A stretch of 64,000 nucleotides of DNA from Bacillota bacterium (GCA_023411795.1 JAEYOK010000016.1:186001-250000); one strand, 5' to 3'; counted from the first letter of the stretch, positions 18,837-28,748 are shown. Numbers and translations: made by a program. Notes: generated by a model not told the origin, from the letters alone.

Positions 18837-18875
18837 GCGATGCTAGTATGGGGAGAGATTGTATACTAGCATCGC
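18837..18875 (-). other. Intercistronic stem-loop after the ytfQ-like gene
   Basis: GCGATGCTAGTAT (18837-18849) and ATACTAGCATCGC (18863-18875) form a perfect 13-bp stem with a 13-base loop. It lies between the binding-protein stop and the ATPase start. There is no U-tract on the minus strand, so it reads as an mRNA 3'-end stabiliser rather than a terminator. Confidence 0.75.
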
Positions 18876-18920
18876 AATCAACTAACAGAACTCCTTTAAT
18901 CAGGAGGAGTAAGTTTTTGA

Positions 18921-19892
18921 TTAATCACCAAGACCGTATGTATCAATGTCAGCTTGTGTAAGAGTCTTTGCGTCAAAACCTTTTTCCTCGGAAATAACCT
19001 TCTTAGAAGGAAGCTTCTTGCCGGCCTCAAGATCCTTTATCATACCAGCAATTACAGAAGCCTGGAAGGGGCTGCATTGACCATCATAGTTCCAGTTTCC
19101 TGCAAGTAGTTCCCTAAGCGCCCACTTATTGCAATCGAAGCCCATTATAATGACATCTTTGCCAACTCCATGTGTGATACCGGCTTCATCCAGTGCTGCA
19201 ACAGCACCCTTTGCCATACCGTCATTTTCAGCATAAATAACGTTGAATTTTTCTCCGGAATTGATTACTGATTCTACGATTTGCTTAGCAGTGGCTTCAT
19301 CCCAAGTAGCGGTTTGCTGTACAACTTTTTTCATGTGGCCAGCTTCAAATTCTTTATCTAAAGCAGCTGTACGGCCAATCTGAGCATCGCTACCCATTGC
19401 GCCTTGAATGTGTATGACATTATATTCCGACAGCTTCTGTTCTTTGAGCCATGCAACAGCTGTATTTCCCTGGTTTGCCATGTCGGAAACGACAGCAGCT
19501 TCATACATGCTTTCGTCGACGTTCATCATACGGTCGAAAAGGAAAACTTTTATGCCGGCTTTCTTAGCAGATTCAAGAACAGTATTCCAACCATCAGTAG
19601 CAGCGGCTGAGATAAGAAGATAGTCCACACCGTCGGTGATAAACTGTGTAGCTGCATTCAATTGCTCATCGTTTTTCAGACTATAGAAAGTCGAAGCCTT
19701 GTATCCATTTGCTTCTGTGAAGACTTTTTCCATGTCAGCTACATTCGCAGCACGATATCCCGACTCAGAAGGTGGATTGTTTATGATGCCAACTTTTATA
19801 AGCTTGTTTGCAGGACCTGCAGGTGTTCCACCGCATGCTACCAGCCCTAATGTCAAAGCAATTACCAAGAAAATAGCCAAGATTTTTTTCAT
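18921..19892 (-). CDS. ytfQ: Sugar-binding lipoprotein, YtfQ-like
   Basis: A 323-residue substrate-binding protein of the ribose-binding type (Peripla_BP_4). The lipobox GLVACGG places the modified Cys at about residue 20. VGIINNPPSESGYRAANV, ISAAATDGW and the GS-AQIGRTAALD stretch resemble galactofuranose-binding YtfQ. It is first in the transporter operon; the 200 bases upstream should hold its promoter. Arabinofuranose or galactofuranose from arabinogalactan is the likely substrate by context, but this is inferred. Confidence 0.88.
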   Translation of the reverse strand: MKKILAIFLVIALTLGLVACGGTPAGPANKLIKVGIINNPPSESGYRAANVADMEKVFTEANGYKASTFYSLKNDEQLNAATQFITDGVDYLLISAAATDGWNTVLESAKKAGIKVFLFDRMMNVDESMYEAAVVSDMANQGNTAVAWLKEQKLSEYNVIHIQGAMGSDAQIGRTAALDKEFEAGHMKKVVQQTATWDEATAKQIVESVINSGEKFNVIYAENDGMAKGAVAALDEAGITHGVGKDVIIMGFDCNKWALRELLAGNWNYDGQCSPFQASVIAGMIKDLEAGKKLPSKKVISEEKGFDAKTLTQADIDTYGLGD

Positions 19893-20092
19893 TTTCTTAT
19901 TCCCCTTTCAGAATTTTGTACTAAACCCTACTCCCAACTTATTACAGCTTGTTTTGAAAGACAATATCTTAGAAGAAATCACATAAGAAAACTAACAATC
20001 TCGGTTAATTAGTGAACTGTCAAAGGATTTTGACTTGTAAGGATGTATGAACCAATCGTAAAATTTTATACTTTTACAGTAAAAAAACGACC

Positions 20093-21082
20093 TTAATAAT
20101 CCCTGCCATCAATTATTTCCTGTGTGATGGTGAAGCAGTCGAAATATGTCTCATCAATATATTTGATTCGTTGGATTTGTTCCCCCCGCTGCAACTGTTT
20201 GATAATCTCGTCAACATATGGTCCCTGCAACGGATTGCATTCCACATCCAATGCTATTTTCCCCTCAAGGCAGTATTGTAGTCCAAGCCTCGTAGCATCG
20301 AACGAGATGACAATGACGCCGTCGTTCGGATTACATACAAGTCCTGCTTCTTCCATAGCAGCAATTGCGCCAAGGGCTTCACCGTCGTTTTCGCAATAAA
20401 CAACATCAATATCACTTGTCTGTTTCAGAATTGAACCCATAACTTCATATGCCTTAGCTCTTGTGAAATCACCGCATTCCTGTGAGACCATTTCCCAGTT
20501 TGCATGCTCTTTCATGGCCTGCTCCAGTGGTGCAGTCCGCCCGATTTGTGCTGAGGAACCCATGGTCCCCTGAATATGTACAATTCGGATAGAATCATTC
20601 TCTCTACCTTGATTTTTTAGAAATTCCTCAAGCCACTTAATAGCAATTTCGCCTTCCTTATAGAAGTCGGACCCAATATACGCCGTATACAGATTCTTAA
20701 CCTCCGGCTCAATATAACGGTCGATAACGATAACCGGTATATTTGCTTCCTTTGCTTCCTTTAGGATAGAATTCCAACCCGTCTCCACTTTTGGAGAGAA
20801 AACAATATAGTCAACTCCCTGCTGAATGAAGGTTCGGAGCGCTCGAATCTGGTTTTCCTGCTCTTGCCTGGCATCGTCATATATCAATACGTATCCGTTT
20901 TCTTCTGCCAGTGCTGATTTCATGCTCTCGGTATTGGCTACGCGCCACTCGGATTCTGCACCGACCTGTGAAAACCCCACTACCAAAAGTTCATCCCGGG
21001 AATTATTCATAGTCGGAACTTCTTTTGTACAACCGCTAAGAAGAATCATCAGACATGTAAGTATAGCAAGCATTCTTTTCAT
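20093..21082 (-). CDS. Sensory sugar-binding lipoprotein, YtfQ-like, coupled to a two-component system
   Basis: A 329-residue paralogue of the neighbouring YtfQ-like protein (shared GS-AQIGRTA block, shared overall layout), with lipobox LLSGC. Its start overlaps the histidine kinase gene by 4 bases, so it is translated with the kinase-regulator pair rather than with the transporter. The arrangement fits an extracytoplasmic ligand sensor that presents bound sugar to the LytS/YesM-type kinase, as described for XylFII-LytS in Clostridium beijerinckii. The next gene downstream is the transporter's own binding protein. Confidence 0.85.
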   Translation of the reverse strand: MKRMLAILTCLMILLSGCTKEVPTMNNSRDELLVVGFSQVGAESEWRVANTESMKSALAEENGYVLIYDDARQEQENQIRALRTFIQQGVDYIVFSPKVETGWNSILKEAKEANIPVIVIDRYIEPEVKNLYTAYIGSDFYKEGEIAIKWLEEFLKNQGRENDSIRIVHIQGTMGSSAQIGRTAPLEQAMKEHANWEMVSQECGDFTRAKAYEVMGSILKQTSDIDVVYCENDGEALGAIAAMEEAGLVCNPNDGVIVISFDATRLGLQYCLEGKIALDVECNPLQGPYVDEIIKQLQRGEQIQRIKYIDETYFDCFTITQEIIDGRDY

Positions 21083-22521
21083 ATCACCATCTCCTTGTCG
21101 CTAGTTTGCATAGGAATCGTCACGGTAACCTTGGTTCCGACATCGGGTGTGCTGTCCAAAGCTAAACCGTACTCCACTCCGAACATTATCTGGATTCTCT
21201 GATGTACCGTTCTTAAGCCAAATCCCTCACGCATTCCATCCCTCAGTGAAGCCCGAACCTCGTTCAGTCGTTCTTTTTCCATGCCGCATCCATCATCGGT
21301 CACTTCCAGAATAATGCGATCGTTCTGAGCTCTCCCGGTCAAGGTTATAAAACCTTTACGTCTTGTATTCTTGATGCCGTGATATAGTGCATTTTCCACC
21401 AATGGTTGAAGGGTAAGCTTCGGTAAAATATATTTTTTCAATTGAATAGGAATATCGATTTCATAATCCATCAAATCGCGGTAGCGCATCTGTTGGATCT
21501 CCAAATAGCTTCTGATATGCTGTTCTTCCTCCTCGAGGGTTATGACGTTTTTCCCGCGGCTCAAGGAAAAGCGGAAATAATTAGAAAGACTTGCAACCAT
21601 TTTTACTGCTTCGCCTATTTCCCCGGACTCATTCAGCCAAATAATTGTATCAAGTGTATTATAAAGAAAATGCGGATTTATTTGTGCTTGGAGCAATGCC
21701 AGTTCGGTACGGCGTCGCTGCTTTTCCTGTTCTGTGTTTTTATCAATTTGCCACTTCAAGCGTCCGACCATATTTTCTATACCATCAGAAAGCAGTTGTA
21801 CTTCCTCTACGTCGGCTTGAATGGGCTCACAGACCAATAGGCTACCCTTGCCGATTGCTTCAAGACGCTCACAAATTCTGTCGATAGGGTCCACAATTTT
21901 GCTGCTCAGTTTCTTTGAACCGGCCAAAAGAAAATAAAGTAAGACCAGTGACAAAAGCACAATAATAATCATCAGGACAATTGTGTTTTTAATCATGGTA
22001 GACTGCAGATTGTTAAGATGCGCAGCCTCATAATAGAGGTAGGTGTACATGAATCTTTGAATTAAATCGGTAAGAATATATATGTTTTTTTCCAGCTGGT
22101 CCACACGGGAGTCGTACTCTTTCGTTTCGGCAATCTGCTGCATTTTTTCCTCAAGATTATTAAACAGATTTTGTACGCTGCTGATTGCACGAAGACTATC
22201 CTTTTTCATTGTCGTATCAATCAGTTTCTGCGCAATATTTTTTGCAGACTGTACCTCATCGATTGGCAGACCCACTGAATACTGGCTGTCGATAACATAA
22301 TAATACATTTTCAGATCGACATCGTCCTTAAAGTTCTGGTTGAAGTCCGAAGCCATTGTAACATTGTTAAGGATAGAATTATATTGCAGCGCGTAGATGA
22401 TTCCCGAGAATGCAAGCGCGATAATGACAAACATCAGAGGTAGCGCCACAATCAGAGTCATCTTCCAAAGACTGCTCTGCATCTTTATCTTTTTTTCTTT
22501 CCGCGCTGAGTTTGATATCAT
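21079..22521 (-). CDS. Sensor histidine kinase, LytS/YesM family
   Basis: A 480-residue membrane kinase. One transmembrane segment lies at about 20-45, an extracytoplasmic helical region follows to about 165, and a second segment lies at about 170-195 ahead of a HAMP-like linker. The phosphoacceptor is in QINPHFLYNTLD near residue 284, and the ATPase domain carries NALYHGIKN and DDGCGM. It overlaps the regulator gene (ATGA) upstream and the sensory binding lipoprotein downstream. The input is probably a sugar delivered by that lipoprotein. Confidence 0.9.
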   Translation of the reverse strand: MISNSARKEKKIKMQSSLWKMTLIVALPLMFVIIALAFSGIIYALQYNSILNNVTMASDFNQNFKDDVDLKMYYYVIDSQYSVGLPIDEVQSAKNIAQKLIDTTMKKDSLRAISSVQNLFNNLEEKMQQIAETKEYDSRVDQLEKNIYILTDLIQRFMYTYLYYEAAHLNNLQSTMIKNTIVLMIIIVLLSLVLLYFLLAGSKKLSSKIVDPIDRICERLEAIGKGSLLVCEPIQADVEEVQLLSDGIENMVGRLKWQIDKNTEQEKQRRRTELALLQAQINPHFLYNTLDTIIWLNESGEIGEAVKMVASLSNYFRFSLSRGKNVITLEEEEQHIRSYLEIQQMRYRDLMDYEIDIPIQLKKYILPKLTLQPLVENALYHGIKNTRRKGFITLTGRAQNDRIILEVTDDGCGMEKERLNEVRASLRDGMREGFGLRTVHQRIQIMFGVEYGLALDSTPDVGTKVTVTIPMQTSDKEMVI

Positions 22522-24134
22522 TGCTTAATACCTCTACGATATTCACTGGGCGTTAAGCCGGTGACCTTTTTAAATACGAAGCTGAAATAGTGAGGATTCT
22601 TATACCCGACCGAGAAAGCGATTTCACTGGAACGCTTTTCAGTTTGCCGGAGCATGCGTTTTGCTTCATCTATCCTTTTACAGGTAATATATTCTATTAA
22701 GGTTTGTCCTACCTCCTGGCTGAATATTGCTGAAAGGTAGTTAGGGCTTATATTGACATTTTTAGATACTCTGTCTAGGGAAATAGACTCCTCGTGGTAA
22801 TGCTCGCTTATGTAATTAATTGCCTGCCTTACAAGATCCCGTTGCTGTTTTGTGCTTTCCCGGTCGCGCATTTCTATTGCCTTTCCCATAACCTGGCGTG
22901 CGTACTGTCGTACTTTATCGGGCGTCGAAACATTGTCACTTGGTTGTAGCTCAATGGACCAGAAGCTGTCGGCGCGACATCCGATTGAATCAAGATACTT
23001 TACAGCCGCAAAGTAAATCGTCATGGTTAAATATCTGCAGAACAGAGGCAATGAAACGGCTTCTTCTCCTGCGCTTAGTAGAAGTTGATCCATAAAGTGG
23101 TCTATTTCTTTTTCGGTTCCGCTGCTTAAAAAGTTTCGGACAAGCACCTGACCAATCTCGTCCTTGCCCGTGTCGGTTCGTGATCCATTCTTTCTTCGGC
23201 AATTTCTGATACTTGCTTCAGAGAGGATATGCTCATTCGGGCACAGATAGCGATATGAGAGAATACGGCTCGCCTCGTTAAAACATACGGGAATGGCGCT
23301 GAGACGAGAAACAGGGGTACCGTATGAGATATGCCAGTCAATGTCCCCGTCTGCTAAGGAGCAACGGTGTTGAATAATTTCAACACACTGATTGGTTCTA
23401 AGCGCGATATCATCCTGATTGCCCTTTACCAAAACAGCATAGGTAGTGATGTTCCAACGAAATAAAATCCATTCGGGATGATTGATTATAAGCTCGGTAA
23501 CCTTATTCTGAACCGCTGCGAGAACATCTGTATAACTTTCAGGAATGCTTCCGTCATATTCAGTGCTACTCAGAGAAAAAAGCACCAGATTGTAGAATGG
23601 GGCATTTAGGTCAATTCCCATTGTCTTGGATGTTTCAGAGATTTCAGATACACTTAGCCCTCCTGTGACAATTTGTTCGAAAAATCTTCTGCGTGCATAA
23701 TTTTCGTACTCCTGAGTCTCTCGTCTAAAGCTTTCTATGTATTCCTGCTGCTTCTGTTCGGCTTCCATTTTCTCTCTGATCATAATCAGAGTCTCTACCA
23801 TTTTTTCCTTTATAATCGGCTTAAGGAGATATTGTTCCACGCCGGCTTTTATTGCCTGCTGTGCGTATGAAAAATCGTCATATCCGCTGATGATGACGAT
23901 TTTTGTTTTTGGCAGTTCTTCCCGGACCAGTTCAATCAACGATAGTCCATCCATAAAAGGCATTTTGATATCTGTAATGAGAAGATCGGGCTGAATCTGG
24001 CGAATAAGGGGTAGTGCGAGTTCGCCATCTGAAGCATCACCGGCATAATGAAAACCGTACTGCTCCCATTGAATATTTTTGCGTATGCCTTCGCGAACAA
24101 CGACTTCATCCTCGACAAGAAAGACATTAAACAT
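22518..24134 (-). CDS. AraC-type response regulator, YesN family
   Basis: A 538-residue protein. The receiver domain (1-120) has the acidic pair E8/D9, phospho-acceptor Asp55 in LLITDIKMP, and Lys in LLKPI. A long middle region of unknown fold follows. The C-terminal AraC helix-turn-helix pair spans about 435-535 (NVNISPNYLSAIFSQ and FSVGYKNPHYFSFVFK). GGAGGG lies upstream of the ATG. It is first in the kinase/binding-protein operon and likely activates the adjacent YtfQRT-type transporter. Confidence 0.92.
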   Translation of the reverse strand: MFNVFLVEDEVVVREGIRKNIQWEQYGFHYAGDASDGELALPLIRQIQPDLLITDIKMPFMDGLSLIELVREELPKTKIVIISGYDDFSYAQQAIKAGVEQYLLKPIIKEKMVETLIMIREKMEAEQKQQEYIESFRRETQEYENYARRRFFEQIVTGGLSVSEISETSKTMGIDLNAPFYNLVLFSLSSTEYDGSIPESYTDVLAAVQNKVTELIINHPEWILFRWNITTYAVLVKGNQDDIALRTNQCVEIIQHRCSLADGDIDWHISYGTPVSRLSAIPVCFNEASRILSYRYLCPNEHILSEASIRNCRRKNGSRTDTGKDEIGQVLVRNFLSSGTEKEIDHFMDQLLLSAGEEAVSLPLFCRYLTMTIYFAAVKYLDSIGCRADSFWSIELQPSDNVSTPDKVRQYARQVMGKAIEMRDRESTKQQRDLVRQAINYISEHYHEESISLDRVSKNVNISPNYLSAIFSQEVGQTLIEYITCKRIDEAKRMLRQTEKRSSEIAFSVGYKNPHYFSFVFKKVTGLTPSEYRRGIKQ

Positions 24135-24335
24135 GTTGTTTATTCCCTCCTGCTAAACGTTGGGCTGTCAACATATTTTCAAGCAAATTTTATGCATTGC
24201 GTGCCTGATGATGTGAGTAATTATAAAGAATTATGTAAAAAATATCCCATATAAAATCGTATCATTATAATCATAATGGTGCAATAATCAAATGGAGACA
24301 AAACTATTTTTTCAGTTCACCAAGCATTGCCCACC

Positions 24336-25811
24336 TTATTTCAGCTTCCATGCAAGATCTGAGAGGAATAAATCATGCTCCAGTTTATCAACGGTAGTAT
24401 CCTTGTTTATATGCACAAACTCTATATCCATTAAACGTGCCCAATCCTTCATTTGCTCTGAAGTTACATCATAGCTTAGCACGGTGTGATGAGCGCCACC
24501 TGCTGTAATCCAGGCCTCCACACCTGTTGTAAGGTCAGGCATTGGCTTCCACATGACACGTGCAACCGGTAAATTGGGCATCTTCATAATGGGCTTAACA
24601 CAATAAATATCCTGGCAGATTAATCTCAGGCGGCCACCCATATCAACAAGACTGATTACAATAGCAGGACCCTCATGGCCCTCAAATACTAATCGGGCCG
24701 GTGCCTCACGATCTCCGATTCCAAGAGGATGAACCTCAATTCTGGGCTTCTCACTTGACAGTGAAGGACATACCTCGAGCATATGAGCGCCAAGACTGTA
24801 TTCGTTTCCCTGTGCAAGATGATATGTATAATCCTCCATGAAAGCTGTTCCGCCGGTCTGACCCTCACTCATTGCCTTAAGAATAGCTGTCATAGCCGCT
24901 ACCTTCCAGTCACCTTCACCACCGTAGCCATAGCCCACTGCCATCATATGCTGGGTGGCAAGACCGGGTAGCTGCTTCATGCCAAACAGGTCTTGGAATG
25001 TATTTGTAAAAGCCTGGCAACCTTCGGTATCCATCATCTTTCGCATTGCGATTTCTGCACGAGCCTGATATCTTACCGTTTCTATATCGTCAGTGGCAAG
25101 TGTATATTTGGAATTATATATATCCATCAATTCATCCACTTCATTGTCAGTAACAGTATTCATAGTTTCTACCAGTTTACCAACAGGCCAGGTATTAACC
25201 TGCCATCCCAATTTTGCCTGAGCTTCAACCTTATCACCTTCAGTAACGGCGACTTCCCGCATATTATCACCAAAGCGCATCACTTTAAGCTGTTTACTAA
25301 AGGCCACTCCGACAGCTGAGCGCATCCAGCTACCCAGCTTTTTCTGAACATCATCATCCTGCCAATACCCTACAACAATCTTTCGCAACATTTTTAATCT
25401 TGCAGTGATAAAACCATGCTCCCTGTCTCCGTGGGCTGCCTGATTCAAGTTCATAAAATTCATATCAATTTCCTGGTCGGGGATTTCCCGATTGTACTGG
25501 GTGGCAAGATGGCAATAAGGCTTTTGTAATGAAACAAACCCGTTTATCCACATCTTGGAAGGGCTGAAGGTATGGCACCAGGATATGACGCCTGCACAAT
25601 TATCCTGATAGTTGGCTTCCTTGACTATATTAGTTATCTCTCCGGCAGTCTTTACAGTTGCTTTGTATACAAGTTTACAAGGTAGATTGCCTGATGCGTT
25701 TAATTTGTCTACCATTTCAGCAGCTCTTTGAGCTACAATACTTAAGATTTCAGGGCCATATAGGAACTGACTTCCCACTACAAACCAAAACTCATAATCT
25801 TTTAATTTCAT
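24336..25811 (-). CDS. araA: L-arabinose isomerase
   Basis: A 491-residue cytoplasmic enzyme converting L-arabinose to L-ribulose. It matches AraA in length and in blocks such as WCHTFSPSKMWI, AHGDREHGFI and GGAHHTVLSYD near the C-terminus. AAGGAG precedes the ATG. It lies 18 bases after the ribulokinase gene, so the two form an operon under AraR. araD, for ribulose-5-phosphate epimerase, is not in the window. The 200 bases after its stop hold the promoter of the convergent-side regulator operon and only a weak AT hairpin. Confidence 0.95.
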   Translation of the reverse strand: MKLKDYEFWFVVGSQFLYGPEILSIVAQRAAEMVDKLNASGNLPCKLVYKATVKTAGEITNIVKEANYQDNCAGVISWCHTFSPSKMWINGFVSLQKPYCHLATQYNREIPDQEIDMNFMNLNQAAHGDREHGFITARLKMLRKIVVGYWQDDDVQKKLGSWMRSAVGVAFSKQLKVMRFGDNMREVAVTEGDKVEAQAKLGWQVNTWPVGKLVETMNTVTDNEVDELMDIYNSKYTLATDDIETVRYQARAEIAMRKMMDTEGCQAFTNTFQDLFGMKQLPGLATQHMMAVGYGYGGEGDWKVAAMTAILKAMSEGQTGGTAFMEDYTYHLAQGNEYSLGAHMLEVCPSLSSEKPRIEVHPLGIGDREAPARLVFEGHEGPAIVISLVDMGGRLRLICQDIYCVKPIMKMPNLPVARVMWKPMPDLTTGVEAWITAGGAHHTVLSYDVTSEQMKDWARLMDIEFVHINKDTTVDKLEHDLFLSDLAWKLK

Positions 25812-25829
25812 ATCAATCCATCTCCTTCT

Positions 25830-27437
25830 TTACTTTAGGTTCTTGACCGCTGCTTTTTCTGCTTCCAATCCCTTTACATACCTATCCATATACTGCGCGA
25901 AGCCATTTATGTCTGTTTCATCGGGTTCCACCCGTTCACAGCTGGCATTTATAAAGACCTTGTTTTCTAAATAGTCTTCCAGTGATTCATCATGTGATTT
26001 ATTCATCATGTATGAAGCCAATATTGCCATTCCCCAAGGTCCACCTTCGCCTGCTGTTTCCATTACTGACACAGGTACATTTAAAGCTCCGGCCATCAAT
26101 TTCTGGGCGACACCCTTTGTTTTAAATAATCCTCCGTGACCCAAGAGCTGTTCCAATGCGATGTGTTCATTGTCAAATAAAATATCCATACCCAATTTAA
26201 GAGTAGCCATGCAGGAAAAGAGTTGTGCACGCATAAAGTTGGATAATGTGAAGGTTGCCTCGGGTAATCTCATAAATAAGGGGCGGCCTTCTTCCATCAA
26301 TGTTACGGGCTCACCCGAATAATAGTTATAATTGATCAAACCACCGCAGTCTGCGTCCCCTTCAAGAGCTTTAAAATATAACATATCGTATAATGCGGGC
26401 TTAGTGATTTCCAAACCGGCTGACCTTATGGCGTCTCCAAAAACTCGTACCCAAGCGTCTAGGTCGGAGGTACAATTGTTGCAATGCACCATTGCTACAG
26501 GGCTACTATTGGGCGTTGTAACCATATCGATTTCCGGATATACCTTTGATAGTTCTTTTTCAAGTACCACCATAGCAAATATAGAAGTCCCAGCCGATAC
26601 ATTTCCGGTGCGAACACGAATACTGTTGGTAGCTGTCATACCTGTTCCGGCGTCGCCCTCGGGTGGGCATAGGGGAATACCGGGCTGCAAATCCCCGCTG
26701 GGATCAAGTAATGCAGCACCTTCTGCCGTAAGTTTGCCTCCAATTACCCCGGCGTTTAAAACCTTGGGTAATATGTCGGTCAATGTCCAGGATAAATTAT
26801 GCTCTTTTATCAGATTGGAGAATTCGTCGATCATACGGGTATTGTAGTAACCGGTGGAGCTATCTATTGGGAACATACCCGATGCTTCGCCTACACCCAA
26901 TACTTTTTGATTAGTAAGCTTCCAATGCACATAGCCTGCCAGAGTAGTAAGATATGCTATATCCTTTACATGATCTTCACCATTTAGTATGGCCTGATAA
27001 AGATGAGCAATACTCCAGCGCTGCGGCACATTGAATCCGAATAGTTCTGTTAACCTGGAAGCTGCCTGTTCTGTAATTGTATTACGCCATGTTCGGAATG
27101 GTACCAGTTGCTCACCTTCAGCATTGAAGGGCAAATACCCGTGCATCATGCCCGAAAAACCCATAGAACCTATAGTTTTAATCTTAACATCATATTTTTC
27201 TTTTACATGTTCAGTGAGATTTCGGTAAGCAGTCTGTAAGCCCTTCCATACATCAGTTAGGGAGTATGTCCATATTCCGTTTTCCAGGCTGTTTTCCCAA
27301 TCGTAACTTCCGGATGCAATTGTTTTGTGATTACGTCCAATCAGTACTGCTTTGACACGGGTAGAACCGAACTCCATGCCAAGCGAGGTCCATCCGTTAG
27401 CAATCTCCTGTTTAATATAATTATACTGACTATCCAC
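25830..27437 (-). CDS. araB: FGGY-family ribulokinase, AraB/AraK type
   Basis: A 535-residue sugar kinase with two FGGY domains: GMEFGSTRVKAVLIG near residue 15 binds phosphate, and GHGGLFKTKG with AGEGGPWG in the C-terminal half binds ATP. It is the xylulokinase-like form that serves as ribulokinase (AraK) in Clostridium acetobutylicum rather than the classic AraB. A longer reading from TTG 27455 is possible, but GTG 27437 has AAGGAGG six bases upstream and is chosen. It stands immediately before araA and downstream of two AraR boxes, supporting L-ribulose as substrate. Confidence 0.88.
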   Translation of the reverse strand: MDSQYNYIKQEIANGWTSLGMEFGSTRVKAVLIGRNHKTIASGSYDWENSLENGIWTYSLTDVWKGLQTAYRNLTEHVKEKYDVKIKTIGSMGFSGMMHGYLPFNAEGEQLVPFRTWRNTITEQAASRLTELFGFNVPQRWSIAHLYQAILNGEDHVKDIAYLTTLAGYVHWKLTNQKVLGVGEASGMFPIDSSTGYYNTRMIDEFSNLIKEHNLSWTLTDILPKVLNAGVIGGKLTAEGAALLDPSGDLQPGIPLCPPEGDAGTGMTATNSIRVRTGNVSAGTSIFAMVVLEKELSKVYPEIDMVTTPNSSPVAMVHCNNCTSDLDAWVRVFGDAIRSAGLEITKPALYDMLYFKALEGDADCGGLINYNYYSGEPVTLMEEGRPLFMRLPEATFTLSNFMRAQLFSCMATLKLGMDILFDNEHIALEQLLGHGGLFKTKGVAQKLMAGALNVPVSVMETAGEGGPWGMAILASYMMNKSHDESLEDYLENKVFINASCERVEPDETDINGFAQYMDRYVKGLEAEKAAVKNLK

Positions 27438-27465
27438 AAAAGACCTCCTTATCAAATTAATTTGA

Positions 27466-27493
27466 ATTATACATCATTTATGCATAGAGTGAA
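27466..27493 (-). promoter_or_regulatory. Candidate promoter of araBA
   Basis: On the minus strand, TTCACT (27493-27488) is followed after 16 bases by TATAAT (27471-27466). The transcript start would be near 27459. The proximal AraR box begins 20 bases upstream of the -35 element. Confidence 0.55.
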
Positions 27494-27513
27494 TTTGAAA
27501 ATATATGATAAAA

Positions 27514-27529
27514 ATTTGTATGTACAACT
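27514..27529. promoter_or_regulatory. AraR operator, proximal
   Basis: ATTTGTATGTACAACT matches the Bacillus AraR box ATTTGTACGTACAAAT at 14 of 16 positions. It lies upstream of araB. Confidence 0.85.
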
Positions 27530-27633
27530 TTAATGTTACTATTTTATGAAAGAAGAATCAATACGATTACAAACAATTTATATCAGGTAGAATAGGCTAT
27601 TAAGGGTAATGCTTCTACACTTTGTCCTTATAA

Positions 27634-27649
27634 ATTGTACGTACATATA
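27634..27649. promoter_or_regulatory. AraR operator, distal
   Basis: AATTGTACGTACATAT matches the AraR box at 14 of 16 positions, including the full central TGTACGTACA. Its centre is 120 bp from the proximal box, a spacing that allows co-operative looping by two AraR dimers. Confidence 0.85.
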
Positions 27650-27689
27650 CAAACACAATGAAAAAGAAAATTATAACAAATTTGATGAT

Positions 27690-28748
27690 TCACGTACTAT
27701 CTTTTTCTACTAACTCCCAGTGTGAAACCACTGAATTTTCTTGTGCACCATCTAAAAGTGACATTAGCTTTTTTGCAGCCAACTGACCTAACAAGAATTC
27801 ATCGTTGGCAAAAGAAGTGATTTTAATAGGTGAGAGCTCACTAATGCTACTATTGTCAAAACTGATTACAGCCAATTTCTTTGGTATTTGTATGTTGTTT
27901 TTGCCCAGCAATTCAATGACCTGTAAGGCTATTTCGTCGTTATAACATACCAAAGCGTCGCATCCGTTAATAATGCGAAGCAATCCGGACGCAATGGTCT
28001 GTTCACGGGATTCGGTTGAAAACCACAATACCCGGTCATCGTTAAAGGGGAGCTTTAACTTTTGCAGTTGCTCTATAAACCCGGAATAGCGACGCAAACC
28101 TTGCATATCATCGCTTTTAAATATACCGCAGATATTTTTTCTTCCTTTCAAATGTAAATATTTTACCGCTTGCATGCCACCGGCGTGATCGTCGGCAACT
28201 ATATGAACCCACTCGCTAAACTCGGGGTAAAATCCGTGTATAAAAACAATAGGCAGTCCCGCGTTATATAGATTTCTGTATAGGTTTATATTGGGGTTAG
28301 GAAGCGCTGTCTTTGTACCCTCCACGATTAATCCGTCCACTTCTTTCCTGCCAAGGTCCATTAAGATTCGGCGTTCATTATCTATACGGTTATAGGTGGC
28401 AAAAAGTAACGGAGAGGCATTGTTTTTACATAAAACAGAATCTATTCCCCGCAGCATATCAGGAAAAATATACTCGCCGATATAAGTGGTTATAACCGCG
28501 ATAGTGCCTGTGCGTTTACGCGGGGTGCGGGAGGCTCGCACAGTAGTACCACTGCCCTGGCGCTTTTCAATAAACCCCTTTCTCTCCAGTAAAGAAAGGG
28601 CCTGGCGTACCGTTTGACGGCTCATATTCATAGCTTTTGACAATTCATTTTCGGTTGGAAGCTTTTCTCCAACGACATATACGCCATTTTCAATGTCTTC
28701 GCGGAGCTTTTCCATCAAAACTAGGTATTTAGGCTTCAATTTCCTCAC
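27690..28748 (-). CDS. araR: AraR-type arabinose repressor
   Basis: A 352-residue chimeric regulator: an N-terminal GntR winged helix (about 5-72, with ELSKAMNMSRQTVRQALSLLERKG) is fused to a LacI/GalR-type sugar-binding domain (about 85-350). This architecture is diagnostic of AraR, which releases DNA on binding L-arabinose. It lies directly upstream of araBA on the same strand, with two AraR boxes in the intervening gap. The annotated start is GTG 28748; an in-frame TTG three codons later is an alternative, and no strong ribosome site separates them. No AraR box was seen upstream of its own start. Confidence 0.93.
   Translation of the reverse strand: MRKLKPKYLVLMEKLREDIENGVYVVGEKLPTENELSKAMNMSRQTVRQALSLLERKGFIEKRQGSGTTVRASRTPRKRTGTIAVITTYIGEYIFPDMLRGIDSVLCKNNASPLLFATYNRIDNERRILMDLGRKEVDGLIVEGTKTALPNPNINLYRNLYNAGLPIVFIHGFYPEFSEWVHIVADDHAGGMQAVKYLHLKGRKNICGIFKSDDMQGLRRYSGFIEQLQKLKLPFNDDRVLWFSTESREQTIASGLLRIINGCDALVCYNDEIALQVIELLGKNNIQIPKKLAVISFDNSSISELSPIKITSFANDEFLLGQLAAKKLMSLLDGAQENSVVSHWELVEKDST

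Noticed and set aside
18837..18875. Stem-loop as a rho-independent terminator
   Set aside because: No U-tract follows on the transcribed strand, and the operon clearly continues into the ATPase gene.
26332..26847. 171-residue frame opposite araB
   Set aside because: Antisense to a conserved kinase, with no recognisable protein features.
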